Source: Nannobrachium achirus (taxonomy: Eukaryota > Chordata > Actinopteri > Myctophiformes > Myctophidae). Taken from it: a stretch of 64,000 bases of DNA. The stretch spans positions 1,502,135 to 1,566,134 of the forward strand of contig OY997660.1 of the NCBI GenBank assembly GCA_963921795.1. The letters run 5' to 3'. Position 1 is the first letter of the stretch. Each line of letters opens with the position of its first letter. The position numbers and the translations under genes are program-made. Below are positions 46,501 to 56,508 of the stretch, one piece after another. A model generated the notes under the pieces. That model made no database searches. It had not been told where the DNA came from and was given only the letters and a program-made list of their open reading frames with translations.

Positions 46501-49500
46501 ACTCTCAGAGCGACTTACAATAAGCAAGATAATACATCCTGGGGCGTCACACCAAATTCCCTGGGCCCTGGGTACAAGTATTCACTGCGGGCCCCCCATG
46601 AATGTTAACTATGGAAAAAATATATACAAGCTGCTGCGAGCTTGTAGATCTGCTATTTTTGAAAAAAATTGAAAATGTGTGCAAGAAACCTATATATTTC
46701 CATGTCAGTGGTGCTCAAACATTTTTCATGTCAAGGACCCCCAAGATGATATGTATTTGGCCACGGACCACCATCTCAAAATATTTAGTTCCAGGGAGTG
46801 GGGACCCCCCAGAAGCAAAAAATACGTATATTCAGAGATTTGCACAAGTTTTCACAACTTTTAACCCATTTAGGCCTAGAATTATTGACTGTTTTAACCA
46901 GTGAAAAATAGCAGATATACAAGCTCACAGCGCGGCACCGAGTGCCGCGCTGCGAGCTTGTAGATCTGCTATTTTTGAAAAAGTCATGAAAATGTGTGCA
47001 AATCTTTGAATATATGTATTTTCAAAGTGAACGTTTGTAACTCAAATTTTGCTTCTGGGTGGTCCCTGGAACAAAATATTTTGAGATGCGGGTCCATGGC
47101 CAAATAAATATCATTTTGGGGGTCCTTCACATGAAAAGGTTTGAGAACCACTGACATAGTAGTCTCTCAAGAACAGACTAACTGAGCTCCAGTTAAGTGA
47201 AAAGGACCTTTTCTTTGACGATGGCTGGCCAGATTGCTGACATAGAAACATAGGTTTTTTCCAAAAATCTTAGAAGGATTCAAAAGACAGGTCAAAATTC
47301 GAATTTTCACGATTTTTCAAAAATGGCAGATCTACAAGCTCGCAGCGCGGCACTCGGTGCCGCGCTGTGAGCTTGTATATCTGCTATTCTTTCATATTTA
47401 AAGCATAAAAATATTGCGTCATATTGTGTTCAGGCCTAAATAGGACCACTGGTCTAAAGGATCTGTTACTCCTTTTTTCTTACCTTGTATGCTGTAGTCG
47501 GTTGTTGTACTGTAAAGCAGTGGTTCTCAACCTCTTCAGGCTGCGACCCCCAAGATAATCATATTTTAACTGGGACCCCCCCCCCGACGAGGACTAAGAG
47601 ATGAGGAATTAAATTTTGTTTAACACGGTTCTATTGTGAAAAAAGCAGATCTGCATGCTCGAGCATGTAGCATGTAGATCTGCTATTTTCACAATTTCTG
47701 CCTCTAATATTTGACAATTTGGCCAATGTTTAATTTGTAATTTTAGAGGTATTAAAAAACTCCTTGAAATTGTCACTTTAGAAATGTGCAGATACCCTCT
47801 ATACACTTAAACTTTATGTTGGTTTGTTTACTGTTGTGTGAGAAAACAAGGTTGCACATTAATCATCTGGGGACCCCCAATAATAATTTGGGAACCACCC
47901 TGGGGGTCCCGACCCACATGTTGAGAACCCCTGCTGTAAAGTAACTTAAACGTAAAAAATAACCATTAAAAAGAACCGTGATAAGATGGTGTATCGTGAT
48001 AGCGCTTGGAGAAATATTGTGTATTATATTGTATTGTTCCGTCTGTCCCACCCCTAGGAGGCGCTGTAGGAGGCTCGGTGCTCAGGAGGAGTCCCAACCC
48101 CAGGACCTCCATCTACGTGTCTCTGGCCTCAGGAGGAGGAGGAGGATCTTCATCCTCCTACAGCAAGAACCACGTAAGATCTTCTAGAAGCTGTTATTAT
48201 TGTCATTATGATGATGATGATGATTATTATTATTATTATGAGGTGGTTGAAGTTGAGAGACATTTAATAGATAGATAGATTTAATAGACAATGAGCTTGT
48301 TGTTAACTTTTGTAAAAAGAAGGTGCCTATCTCACCTGTCATCATCAAAGGGCAGGAGGTAGAAATAGTTCAGTCCTATACCGTAAGTATCTTGGTGTCC
48401 ACCTGGACAGGAAGCTGGACTGGAAGATGAACACAGATTCTGTGTTCAAGAAAGCTCAGTCTCGACTTTTCCACTTGAGAAAGCTCAGATCTTTTGAGAT
48501 CAGTAGGCCACTCCTTCATGTATTCTACCAAGGTATCCTTGCTAGTGTCCTCTTTTATGCTGTGCTCTGCTGGGGGGGCAGCATCACGGCCGATGATAAA
48601 AACCGAATCAATAAATTGATTAAAAAGGCTGGCTCAGTGATTGGCCTCCCTCAGGATACTTTGGATATCACTATAGCCAAGCGAACGAGGACCAAATTGA
48701 ACACTATTCTTTCCTTCGAAGGCCATCCTCTCTATAAGGTATTTAATGACCTGCGTAGCAAGTTTAGCAACAGGTATTTGATTTTGATGCCTACAATATC
48801 TACTGAGCGAATGAAGAAATCCTTTGTTCCTGCTGCTGTTAGATTCCTTAACGTTAACGTACATCGCTAGCTTGGTTTTGGGAGGGTGTCATGTAATTTG
48901 TAAAGTCTGTTATTGTTATTTGTTGTGTATTTGTATGTTTGTTATATGTTGTCTTTGATTTGGTGTATTTGTATTCGCTCTGGTGGCAAAACGTGTTTCC
49001 CTTTGGGGACTAAGCAATAAACACAATACCCAATACAATAATAAAAACAAAAAAAATAACTATTTTGTCACATTTTGACTACTACATCTTCAACTCTGTC
49101 TTTAACTATCACACATCGGGCTGGGGTAGACAGGTCTAGCCTACTACACACCTAGGCTGCTGCTGCCTACTAATGAGAGAGATTGCACTTCTTTGAATTG
49201 GCAAAGGCAGAGAAGCAGGGCTCATATGAAGTGAGGGCGACTCGCAAACTGTGATGCAAACGCTGGTTTGTCAAGGAGGCACGCGTGCTTGTTTTTATGG
49301 CGTTGATGTGAGGGAAGCTGTTGATCCCGACATAGTCAACACAAATATGGCCAAGTTTATGTGTTGGGGAATTTGTTCACATGAACACACTTTGTCCAAA
49401 ATGTTGTTAATCCCTCCTTTTCTTGATGTGCCTGCTTCAGAGCAGAAGATTCCTGCATGTCAATGATTTGTAGTTGGAAGGAACCTTCATCAATATCAAG

Positions 49501-52500
49501 TGATGCAAGGAACTCTTGTCCCTTGGTGGAAATCACAAAATGCGGCATGTTAAAGTCATCAAATTGTGCTGTAAATTTATGCCTGCATCTATCCATGAAA
49601 TCTGACATTATTTGAGTGACTTTGGCACTGGCTGATGACTTGATAAAGTGTTGGGAAAGTGCAGCATTCTATTAGTGAGATGATCAGAAGAGAAAAGAAC
49701 AAATTTCTTTTGAAACGCAGTTGGACTTTCAACAACATCAACCACAGTTTTATTTCTCCCTGCAGTCCCAGATTCAGTTCATTCAAATGATGAAAGATGT
49801 TGCTTAAAAAGCACATCTATGACACAAATCCATCATCCAGCATTTGCAACAGAATCGTGTTGGCTTTCTTGTGCTTGCTGTCACGGAGTAAAGCTACTTT
49901 TTCCTCTCTGAGGTCACATACCCTCTTAACCGATTTAGTGCCATTCCCGAGATATCTCGCGAAATTCCCTTTGATGTTCGCAGTGCCAATCCCGAGATAT
50001 CTCGCGAAAAGTAATATATTACTGTAACGGCGGTTATCCTACCGGGTACAATGGCGGAAGGTCCAGAGCCGATCTCCCTCGCTGATTTATCATCATCACG
50101 GATCCACGAGCACAAAATAGTAATCCCATAACATTGAGCAGTGATGTTACTAGGTTTTCAATGTAATGGGTCCCGGGACCCACAGGTGGTCATTCAAATG
50201 GGTCCCAGAAAAGTTTTATGAGTCCTCGATATAAAGTTTACGCGCGCAAAATGGCGTCGGACGTCGGTGGAATCAAAACATTGACGTTTCTATCGCCTGT
50301 TTAAGACTTTCTACGTGGATTTTATTTGTGTTAACATAGGGTAAAGTAGGATGCTTTCACCCATGAACAATGGTGGTGTCTGTGGAATTTCTTTTTTTTT
50401 TCTTTTACCGCGATGCGGTAAATTATTTTAACATGGACTCCAATGGAGGCGCATCCCTGGGACCCCAGGACCATGACATGAATGAGTCCCTGGGTGACTT
50501 GAATGAGTTTTTGATGCGGGATGCGCACGTAATGACATCACTGCATTGAGGCAGACAGGGAATATCATCTTTAATGTCCATTATCTCAAAACAACACTTT
50601 CAAAGCGAGGATGGAGGCAGATGCTCGCTTATATAACACATGTTGAAAAGCACCGATCCGATCCGCCATTACACCCCGTAAACAATGATCGATTCCGGTG
50701 AAGGACGTGATGACGTCAGACCGGAAGTGTTTACGCTATGGACTTCTGGCCTTCAAAATAAGACAACGCTAGTGAATGCAGCCTGAGGGAGGCATCGTGG
50801 ACATTTTAATCCGTTAATTTCTGGGGCACAGAATGGGTTAAGGGCATTGGCCTTGCTTAGCCACCGGACATCATTATGTAAGAGCAAATCACTATGATCA
50901 GCTGACATATCGGCAAAGAGTTGACGAAGCAGACGGTGTTGAAGACTGGAGGTCGCTCTGATCAAGTTAATCATAGCCATAACTGAGTCCATTGTATCTT
51001 TCAACTCACTACTGAGTCTGGTGCACAGTACACTCCGGTGGATCAAGCAGAGGGGTCCACCATTAGACGGGTCCCCCATTAGAGGGGTCCCCCAATTCAT
51101 TGTGCTGGGATGGCGAGCACAGGAACACTCAAAATAACAGGGTTTTCAGACACAATATTCTCCAGAGGCATGGCCAAAGTAGGTCGGGAGAGGTTTATTG
51201 TCGGTATCAGCCGGTAACACGCAGGAGTCTGTCCCCGTTACAATGTGCTAGACCCCTACTCATACGCTGAGTTGGCGGTGCCCGGAATCGAACCCATGAC
51301 CTTGCGGTACAAAGGCGAGAGCTCTACCGACTGAGCTACCCGGGCACGTTAGACATTAAGTTTGCAATCCACCCCTCAATTAAAACTGGGTTTGATTTTT
51401 TTTTATACTTGAGGCTCCCCTTCCTATGTAAATTCATCTCGAGATAGCTTGTGAAAATAGCAGATCTCGAGGCATTGTGAGCTTGTAGATCTGCTATTTT
51501 CACAATTTCTGCCTCTGATATTTGACAAATTTACCCAATGTTTAATTTGTCATTTTAGAGGTATTAAAAAGTCCTTGAATTGTCACTTTAGAAATGTGCA
51601 GATACCCTCTGTAACACTAAAACTCTATGTTGGTTTGTTTACTGTTGAGAGAGAAAACAATGTTACACATTAAGTTAATCATCTGGGGACCCCCCAAAAT
51701 AATGTTGTGCCCCTCCTGGGGGTCCCGACCCCCAGGTTGAGAACTGTAAACTGCTAGCCAATTAGAAGTGAGAGCCCAGACCAGGAAGGTTTGATATATT
51801 GAGCTGCTAGAGATAAGAAAGCTCACAATTCTCCATCGTACGGGCGACTCTGTTGACTGAACCGTGTGTGTGAGCGCGCTCTCTGTCTGTGGTGGATTAA
51901 CGACTTAAACCCTCGTCAAATACCAGGCTTGTATTTTGTGTTATCTTCATTTGCTGTTCATATTTCACGATGTGGCAAATCTTCCTTTTGTATTCTGATA
52001 AGGTGTAAGACATGAAATATGCAGAGTTTTAGGCTCACTTTGATCACGGTGTAACGGAAGCGGCCTGCTCACTCCTCATGCTCTGAAGGAAGCATGAGCT
52101 CAGTTCAGGGCTCTCCCCAGGTTGTCAGGTGATAAGAAGCAGCTTGCTCTCTCCTCATGCACTGCAGGAAGCATGAGCTCAGTTCAGGGCTCTCCCCAGG
52201 TTGGCAGAGGGAGAGCAGAGCCCAGGATTACAGACTTCAGTGATAACTAAAAAGCCATACCGCCCTATTCAAATGACAGGGATGCTTTCCAGGTGGAAAT
52301 GGGTTAAAGAATTGGTGCTCAGTGTGTTTAGGGGACCCCCTGGGGTCTTTGAGGGAGTTCCAGGTGGTCCCCAGCTAAATGATAGTTATATTATGTAACT
52401 CAGAGAGTGCACTAATGGACCTTTCCATTTGTGCACTCAATTAACATTGTATTTTTACAATATAGATTGGGGTCTCAGAGATAGAAATGCCGTTAAAGGC

Positions 52501-54219
52501 TGCATTCTCATAGCCACGATGCAATATTTATTTACAGAAGAGAAACCCAACGTTTCCACCTTTGCAGGTCTTCTTCAGGGGAATGACTGGGGGTCCTTGA
52601 AATTAAAATGGTTGAGAATGAGGGGGTCCCTGGCTATCTTTTAAAATGTATTTTTATTTAGAGGGGACAATGCATGTTAATGGACATCCCCACATGAAAA
52701 CAAAAGATAAAATGGGGGTCCACTCGTGGGCTGATGAGTGTAAATTTGGGGGTCCTTGACATGAAAAGGAAACACGGAGGTCAAAGCATAAAGAGTCATT
52801 GTTGTATTCATGGAACAGAAGGAAGGCAGCCGTGGGTGAAAGATCTGATTTGCACTTTTTCCTGGAATTATTTTATACACTAACTATTGAAAAATAGCAG
52901 ATATACAAGCTAATCTTGAAAACTTGTGCAAATCTTTGAATATGTATTTTTCTAAAGCAAACTTTTGTAACTCAAATCTTTACCACTGGGGGGTCCCTGG
53001 AACAACATATTTTGAGATGGGGGGCCCGCGGCCAAATACGTGTAATTTTAGGGGTCCTTGACATGAAAAGGTTTGAGCACCACTGACATAGAAACAAGGA
53101 TTTAGAAGACACTTTCTAAAATCGGGTCAAAATATTCAAAGACTTGCTCACATTTTCTCAATTAAAACAAAAATAGATCTACAAGCTCACAGCACACTGT
53201 GAGCTTGTTTCTCACCCACAGTTTGATTATGACATTTTACATTTTACATGACCATTAATTGTCACTCAAATAACTGGGTTTATGATTTAATTGTGTTTTT
53301 GTTGTTGACACTTACATTCCTGTTTGGCTTGTAGGCTTTGAAGTTGCACATGGCAGATATGACACATAACCTAAATATACAATTAAATGACTGACACATT
53401 TGACAACTTTATACTTGAAAAAGAACATTGATAGTGGAAATAGCCGATCTACAAGCTCACAAATTCATGTGATGTGAGTCACGTTCTATTCATTGTCCTC
53501 CAGGCACGTGCACACATAGACATAAAAGGGGGCTTGAGCCCCTGCCCTTTTACCCGTCTGTAAAAAGTGCCCCCTCTCTCCAGACCATGCATGCAGTTTT
53601 TACTATGGTGAAAGAAATGCAAATGTCCTCTTTCCATGCCATACCTGAAGGCAGCATTCAAGAGAATTGCCTTGTCCAAACTCTCCTGAACTTGAATGCA
53701 GCATCTTATGTTGAAAGAATTGCCCTCTCTGTGTAGAAATCCATGCTGTTACGCCACATCTCAGTATTGACTTGATTATGCTCAGTTCAGTGTGGTATCA
53801 AGTGCTGACAATAGCTGACCTCCAGCTTGGAGGTCTGCTATTTTCAATATTTCCACCAAAAGGCCCTTTTAGAAATGTCAGCCCCTGCCTCTCTAACATT
53901 CTCTGCACGTCCCTGGCCTCCTTCAGAACCACATGGACCCCTGTCGATTAAAGTTGTGTTGTATTCTATTCATCCAGAACCACATGGACCCGGAGGGAGA
54001 AGCTAACAGCAGCGGCAGCGCCCCCGGTGGCGGCAGTGGGCGCTTCAGCATCGGCCTGAGACCTCGCTTCTCCAGCTACAGGTATGAAATATTAACTCAT
54101 TCACTGCTTTACCACGAGTTCACAAGCTCACAACGCCAGCCGTTGTGAGCTTGTGGATCTGTATTTTTGGCTAAAGTTCTCAGAATATGGACACTAGGGT
54201 TCAAGTGGTTAAAAAAAAG

Positions 54220-54291
<72 letters not shown>

Positions 54292-54645
54292 AAAATAACT
54301 TTCTATCACACAAAGATTTGGAGGACCCCCTGTAGTAACTCTGAGTTACTACAGGGGGTAGTAGACCCATGTTGTAAATCTCTCTGGATTAAGAGTTTCT
54401 TCTACCTTGTGCAGCGCGCTGTCCCAGGCCTACCAGCGGACCCCGTCCTCCTCCAACCACCACCCCCCCACCTCCAACCACACCCCCCCGCCCAACCACG
54501 CCCCCGCAGCCTCGCCCTACGGCCTGCAGGGGGGGCTCAAGCACCGCAAGATGGCCGACGCTCCCGAAGACGAACTCCTGCAGCAGTTCAAGAGAGAGGA
54601 GGTCAGAGTGCACTGGGCGCACGCACACAGACACATGTACTGTAG

Positions 54646-54707
<62 letters not shown>

Positions 54708-56236
54708 ACACACACACACGGCTGTCATGATGATAAACATTTTACGCGACGATTAATTGTCACGCGTATAATTGCGGGTAACAATTTTAATTGTGTTTTT
54801 TGTCGCTGAACACTGGAGTGAATAAAAATGACATTTCTTGTTTGGCTTTGAAGTTGCACGTGGCAGATATGACATAACCTAAATATACAAATGAATGACT
54901 GGCATATTTAATCACTTTATTCTTTATGCGTTCATAGTAGAAATAGCTGGTCTACAAGCTCACAACGCATCCCATCGCGATGTGTTTTGAGAGGCTATTT
55001 CCACTACATTTTGAAAATGTTTGAAAATGTAAGAACATTTCTCAACATGGTGATTATGACAATTATGACAAAATAATTGTGATTACCTCAAATAATTGTG
55101 ATGAGACGTTTATGTAATGATTGTGACAGACCTACACTCACACATTTAAACATTACATCATGACCTTGACTAGTACAACTGTTATTGAATAGAAAGCAAT
55201 GTTTATTTGCCATTATGCTGTTTTATATTGAACATATTGGTATGGGAACTGGACTTTTGATGAGCCTTTTCTAAGCAAAATGCTGTAGTCATGGGAAGAG
55301 GGGGTACATGGCTTCAGGAATCACTATCCACGAGTTTCCAACGCCCCATAGTGCATTGCGCAGACGCTGTACCGAGCTTCCGGCGCCGCAGCCGAGTGTG
55401 ATTTACAAGCTCACAACAGGCTGCATCTGCGACGCGACGTGAGCTTGCATGTCTGCTGTTAAACAGACCAAGTGTGTGGTCCAAATAATCTCCAGTCTCC
55501 TCCAGCAAACTCCCGCGGAAAGAGGTGGATTGGGTTTGCCAATTGTAGCCCTAGAGCGGCCATATTTTGGGTCAAACACAGCCTTACACAGGTGTTCTGA
55601 TTGGAGCAGATCATTAGTTCTATGCCAATCAACCAATTGAAACACCTGTGTTTGACCCAACATATGGCCGCTCTAGGACTGCAATTCACCCTTTGTCAAG
55701 TCCCGCCCATTGTCCTGCCCCTCTCCACACCCATTGGTTGCTTTGACTTGGAGGGACATTCAGTGGGACATTCCATCCACTGCCATGTTAATTCAGTTGC
55801 TTCATATTGTTATTCTGTGTGCTCAATTCTAATTTCAAACTTTGTTTCAGTCAATTGGAGCTGCTCAGTGGCAGCATAGTGAATCAGCATGTTTTTAAAT
55901 GTTTTTATTTCTCCAAAAATTATGTTTTAGCTAATTCAACATAAAAAAGGCGGAACCAGGGCGGGACAAGGCAGATAGAGCCTGCTGGTTGGTCAGTCAG
56001 GGACCAACCAGGAGGCTAACAAAGGGTGAATTGCGTCACCGTTGGCACACACTATAAGGGTTACTGCACTCTCTGCTATATTAACATGTTATTTATCTCT
56101 ATACAGGTGTCCAGTAGGGGGCGTGTTAGTGCCCACTATCTGTCCATGTTCCTGCTGACAGCAGCCTGTCTGTTCTTCATTCTACTGGGACTGTTATACC
56201 TGAGGATGAGAGGAGGGGTCCCTGGGGGGGTCCCTG
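42695..56236 (+). CDS. lemd3: lemd3 (MAN1), inner nuclear membrane LEM-domain protein (gene span, exons 1-6; 3' end outside window)
   Basis: LEMD3/MAN1 sits in the inner nuclear membrane, binds BAF through its LEM domain, and its C-terminal domain binds receptor SMADs and limits BMP/TGF-beta signalling. Exons: 42695-43520, 46155-46424, 48058-48173, 53978-54081 (or from 53927), 54415-54601 and 56107-56236, all with GT..AG and matching phases. The product so far runs LEM domain, Ser/Gly/Glu-rich nucleoplasmic region, then the first transmembrane helix. The second helix and the SMAD-binding RRM-like domain are not in the window. As I recall, human LEMD3 has this N-terminal part on one long exon; here it is cut by introns of 2.6, 1.6, 5.8, 0.3 and 1.5 kb, most of them transposon-filled, and introns 1-3 have direct repeats across their splice sites. 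Confidence 0.95.
43580..43995 (+). repeat. about 30-bp minisatellite from a hAT end, in lemd3 intron 1
   Basis: About 14 units of AGAGATGAAGCAGGGACCCC plus TTAGCTG, the reverse complement of the wif1 intron array at 8915-9226. The adjoining ACCTGTTCATAGATTCCATA is the interior of the same family. Confidence 0.92.
44067..44262 (+). mobile_element. LINE 3' end fragment
   Basis: ATGCATAGTACTGTGTTCTA to CTATTGCAAACTTTTATTAA and a short (ATCA)n tail: the same 3' end as the LINE at 18.4-19.7 kb. Confidence 0.85.
45536..45645. repeat. 28-bp tandem repeat, four copies
   Basis: GACACTGGTGTCTACATGAC plus AAGAAAGA. The sequence from 44263 to 45535 is AT-rich intron; a decayed repeat at about 44270-44570 has AATCGAATCG motifs and the rest shows nothing recognised. 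Confidence 0.85.
45829..45907. repeat. perfect palindrome copy with compensatory stem change
   Basis: GCCGAAAATAGCCGATCTAC plus AAGGTCACAACGCCTCGC and its mirror. Most copies have AAGCTCAC; here GGTCA pairs with TGACC. Confidence 0.9.
46155..46424 (+). CDS. lemd3: lemd3 exon 2: acidic, Ser- and His-rich segment
   Basis: Reads [20 protein letters not shown], then a Glu/Asp run, then [20 protein letters not shown] and so on. No folded domain. Acceptor TCTCCAG|TG; donor GGAG|GTAGGA; phase 1 both sides; 270 bp. Confidence 0.85.
46862..47445. mobile_element. MITE-like element with paired palindromes (copy 2, inverted)
   Basis: Starts TAACCCATTTAGGCCTAG and ends CAGGCCTAAATA. It is the reverse complement of 7319-7917, with palindromes at 46903-46975 and 47320-47392. 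A further partial copy precedes it at 46610-46860. Confidence 0.8.
47518..47933. mobile_element. hAT non-autonomous element, TSD CTGTAAAG
   Basis: Ends CAGTGGTTCTCAACCTCTTC and ACATGTTGAGAACCCCTG. TSD CTGTAAAG at 47510-47517 and 47934-47941. Contains a palindrome variant at 47636-47692. Confidence 0.95.
48058..48173 (+). CDS. lemd3: lemd3 exon 3
   Basis: Reads [20 protein letters not shown] then [18 protein letters not shown]. Low-complexity nucleoplasmic linker. Acceptor CCCCTAG|GA, donor CCAC|GTAAGA, phase 0 out. Confidence 0.85.
48303..49040 (+). pseudogene. LINE fragment: reverse transcriptase C-terminal region
   Basis: IVQSYT then, after a two-base frame slip, [20 protein letters not shown] and [17 protein letters not shown], typical of the end of CR1/L2-like reverse transcriptases. 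It runs to a stop at 48870 and has an A-rich 3' end near 49020-49060. 5'-truncated, and a different lineage from the LINE at 18.4 kb. Confidence 0.85.
49230..51100 (-). pseudogene. decayed hAT transposase (ZBED/GTF2IRD2-like)
   Basis: Minus-strand pieces in order: [20 protein letters not shown] and [16 protein letters not shown] (catalytic-core HTDVRWLS region), then [33 protein letters not shown] and a later [20 protein letters not shown]. Frameshifts and a stop break it, and a TTAA-target element splits it after NAL. It cannot be active. Confidence 0.85.
49930..50837. mobile_element. TTAA-target (piggyBac-like) element inside the hAT transposase
   Basis: TTAA copies at 49926-49929 and 50838-50841. 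Ends CCGATTTAGTGCCATTCC and GGGGCACAGAATGGG are imperfect inverted repeats. Removing it rejoins the transposase codons (NAL-KRVCDL). Interior contains CCCGAGATATCTCGCGAAA twice. Confidence 0.88.
51180..51355 (-). mobile_element. tRNA-derived SINE head
   Basis: The minus strand reads GTGCCCGGGTAGCTCAGTCG, GTAGAGC and GGGTTCGATTCCGGGCACC. It has good A and B boxes, but the T and anticodon stems do not close properly, so a SINE is likelier than a working tRNA gene. Confidence 0.65.
51420..51745. mobile_element. hAT-like element fragment with palindrome
   Basis: TTTCTGCCTCTGATATTTGA through AATCATCTGGGGACCCCCC and CCCAGGTTGAGAAC is the interior and right end of the 47518-47933 family. Palindrome at 51451-51504. 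Parallel fragments lie at 17990-18165 (inverted) and 61975-62190. Confidence 0.7.
51746..53789. other. lemd3 intron 3, mixed repeat remnants
   Basis: Two copies of a roughly 75-bp unit with GCATGAGCTCAGTTCAGGGC (52070-52205), then worn pieces of the ATTTTGAGATGG / GGGTCCTTGACATGAAAAGG family and half palindromes at 52890, 53167 and 53437. No exon seen. Confidence 0.6.
53790..53926 (+). mobile_element. transposon end supplying the 3' end of lemd3 intron 3
   Basis: GGCCCTTTTAGAAATGTCAG then CCCCTGCCTCTCTAACATTC and TCTGCACG is the reverse complement of 12735-12800, ending about 20 bases before the first exon 4 acceptor. A compact palindrome with GACCTCCAGC/GCTTGGAGGTC stems is at 53807-53845. 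Confidence 0.75.
53978..54081 (+). CDS. lemd3: lemd3 exon 4 (alternative acceptor at 53927)
   Basis: Reads [20 protein letters not shown] then [14 protein letters not shown]. Acceptor CATCCAG|AAC; donor TACAG|GTATGA, phase 2 out. CAGAACCACATGGACCC is duplicated 51 bp upstream with its own AG (TCCTTCAG|AAC); using that acceptor adds 17 codons in frame with no stop. Confidence 0.8.
54082..54414 (+). repeat. lemd3 intron 4: almost all transposon fragments
   Basis: Contains a palindrome copy (54118-54172), a (TA)n tract (54223-54290) and a hAT end with CCCCCTGTAGTAACTC and mirror. No direct repeat at its splice sites. Confidence 0.8.
54415..54601 (+). CDS. lemd3: lemd3 exon 5
   Basis: Reads [20 protein letters not shown] and, after a His/Pro stretch and [16 protein letters not shown], ends [14 protein letters not shown]. 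The charged end just before the membrane helix fits MAN1. Acceptor TTGTGCAG|C, donor GAG|GTCAGA, phase 0 out. Confidence 0.88.
54646..54720. repeat. (CA)n microsatellite 45 bp past the exon 5 donor
   Basis: Pure CA run with one interruption. After it, 54938-55005 is a worn palindrome copy and the rest to 55395 shows no gene. Confidence 0.95.
55395..56030. mobile_element. foldback element in lemd3 intron 5
   Basis: Arms TAGAGCGGCCATATTTTGGG TCAAACACA (55553-55580 region) and mirror at about 55645-55675. GGGTGAATTGC-type words flank it at about 55680 and 56020. A worn palindrome lies at 55400-55458. Confidence 0.6.
56107..56236 (+). CDS. lemd3: lemd3 exon 6: first transmembrane helix
   Basis: [20 protein letters not shown] then [16 protein letters not shown]: a clear membrane helix, matching human [20 protein letters not shown]. 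Acceptor ATACAG|GTG phase 0; donor CCTG|GTGAGT phase 1. The last part and donor are duplicated downstream. Confidence 0.92.
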
Positions 56237-56239
56237 GTG

Positions 56240-56296
<57 letters not shown>

Positions 56297-56375
56297 CCTG
56301 TGTGTTCTTCATTCTGCTGGGTCTGTTATACCTGAGGATGAGAGGAGGGGTCCCTGGGGGTCCCTGGTGAGTACA
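56237..56375 (+). repeat. duplicate of the lemd3 exon 6 3' edge and donor after a (CA)n tract
   Basis: After (CA)n at 56243-56295, GCCTGTGTGTTCTTCATTCT and CTGTTATACCTGAGGATGAG with GGTCCCTG|GTGAGTACAC copy the exon. It differs in a few bases and lacks two G in a G run (5 versus 7), so the frame differs. The CACACAG before it could act as an acceptor. Confidence 0.9.
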
Positions 56376-56508
56376 CTGACCCCACACACCCACGCAGAAA
56401 GAGCTGCTATCTGCAGGGTTTTCTCAGAGTGGGGGCCATGGGACCCTAGGACAGATCCTCACATAACTGAAGCTGGGGCCCCAGGGGCCTCTCACTTCAC
56501 ACTACCAG

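Larger units (their letters stand above)
46420..48061 (+). other. lemd3 intron 2 with hAT-like termini and short direct repeat
   Basis: The insert begins TAGGAGTGGAC right after GGAGG (46421-46425) and ends GTCTGTCCCACCCCTA right before GGAGG (48057-48061). The ends are inverted repeats (TAGGAGTGG versus TAGGGGTGGG) of the hAT type seen at 14478-14970. GT and AG are again split between repeat and insert. Splicing adds 3 nt in frame. The repeat is 5 bp (6 counting a shared A), short for hAT. Confidence 0.7.
48166..53983 (+). other. lemd3 intron 3 bounded by 8-bp direct repeat AGAACCAC
   Basis: AGAACCAC at 48166-48173 and 53976-53983 (also at 53925-53932). Here the donor GTAAGA lies wholly in the insert and the acceptor AG is the first two bases of the right repeat. 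Splicing adds 6 nt (NH repeated); one copy restores [12 protein letters not shown]. Inside are a LINE fragment, a broken hAT transposase, a TTAA-target MITE and a SINE. Confidence 0.75.

Noticed and set aside
51261-51350. Functional tRNA gene on the minus strand
   Set aside because: A and B boxes are good but the T and anticodon stems do not pair; a tRNA-derived SINE fits better. The same holds for 2405-2486, 13150-13200 and 58246-58313.
43514-53983. That the lemd3 junction repeats merely reflect splice-site consensus
   Set aside because: Consensus explains two or three shared bases at most; GTGAACGG and AGAACCAC are identical over 8 and the frame is restored in each case. Chance is not excluded for the 5-6 bp repeat of intron 2.
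54082-56106. Transposon origin for lemd3 introns 4 and 5
   Set aside because: No direct repeat longer than three bases could be aligned across their splice sites.
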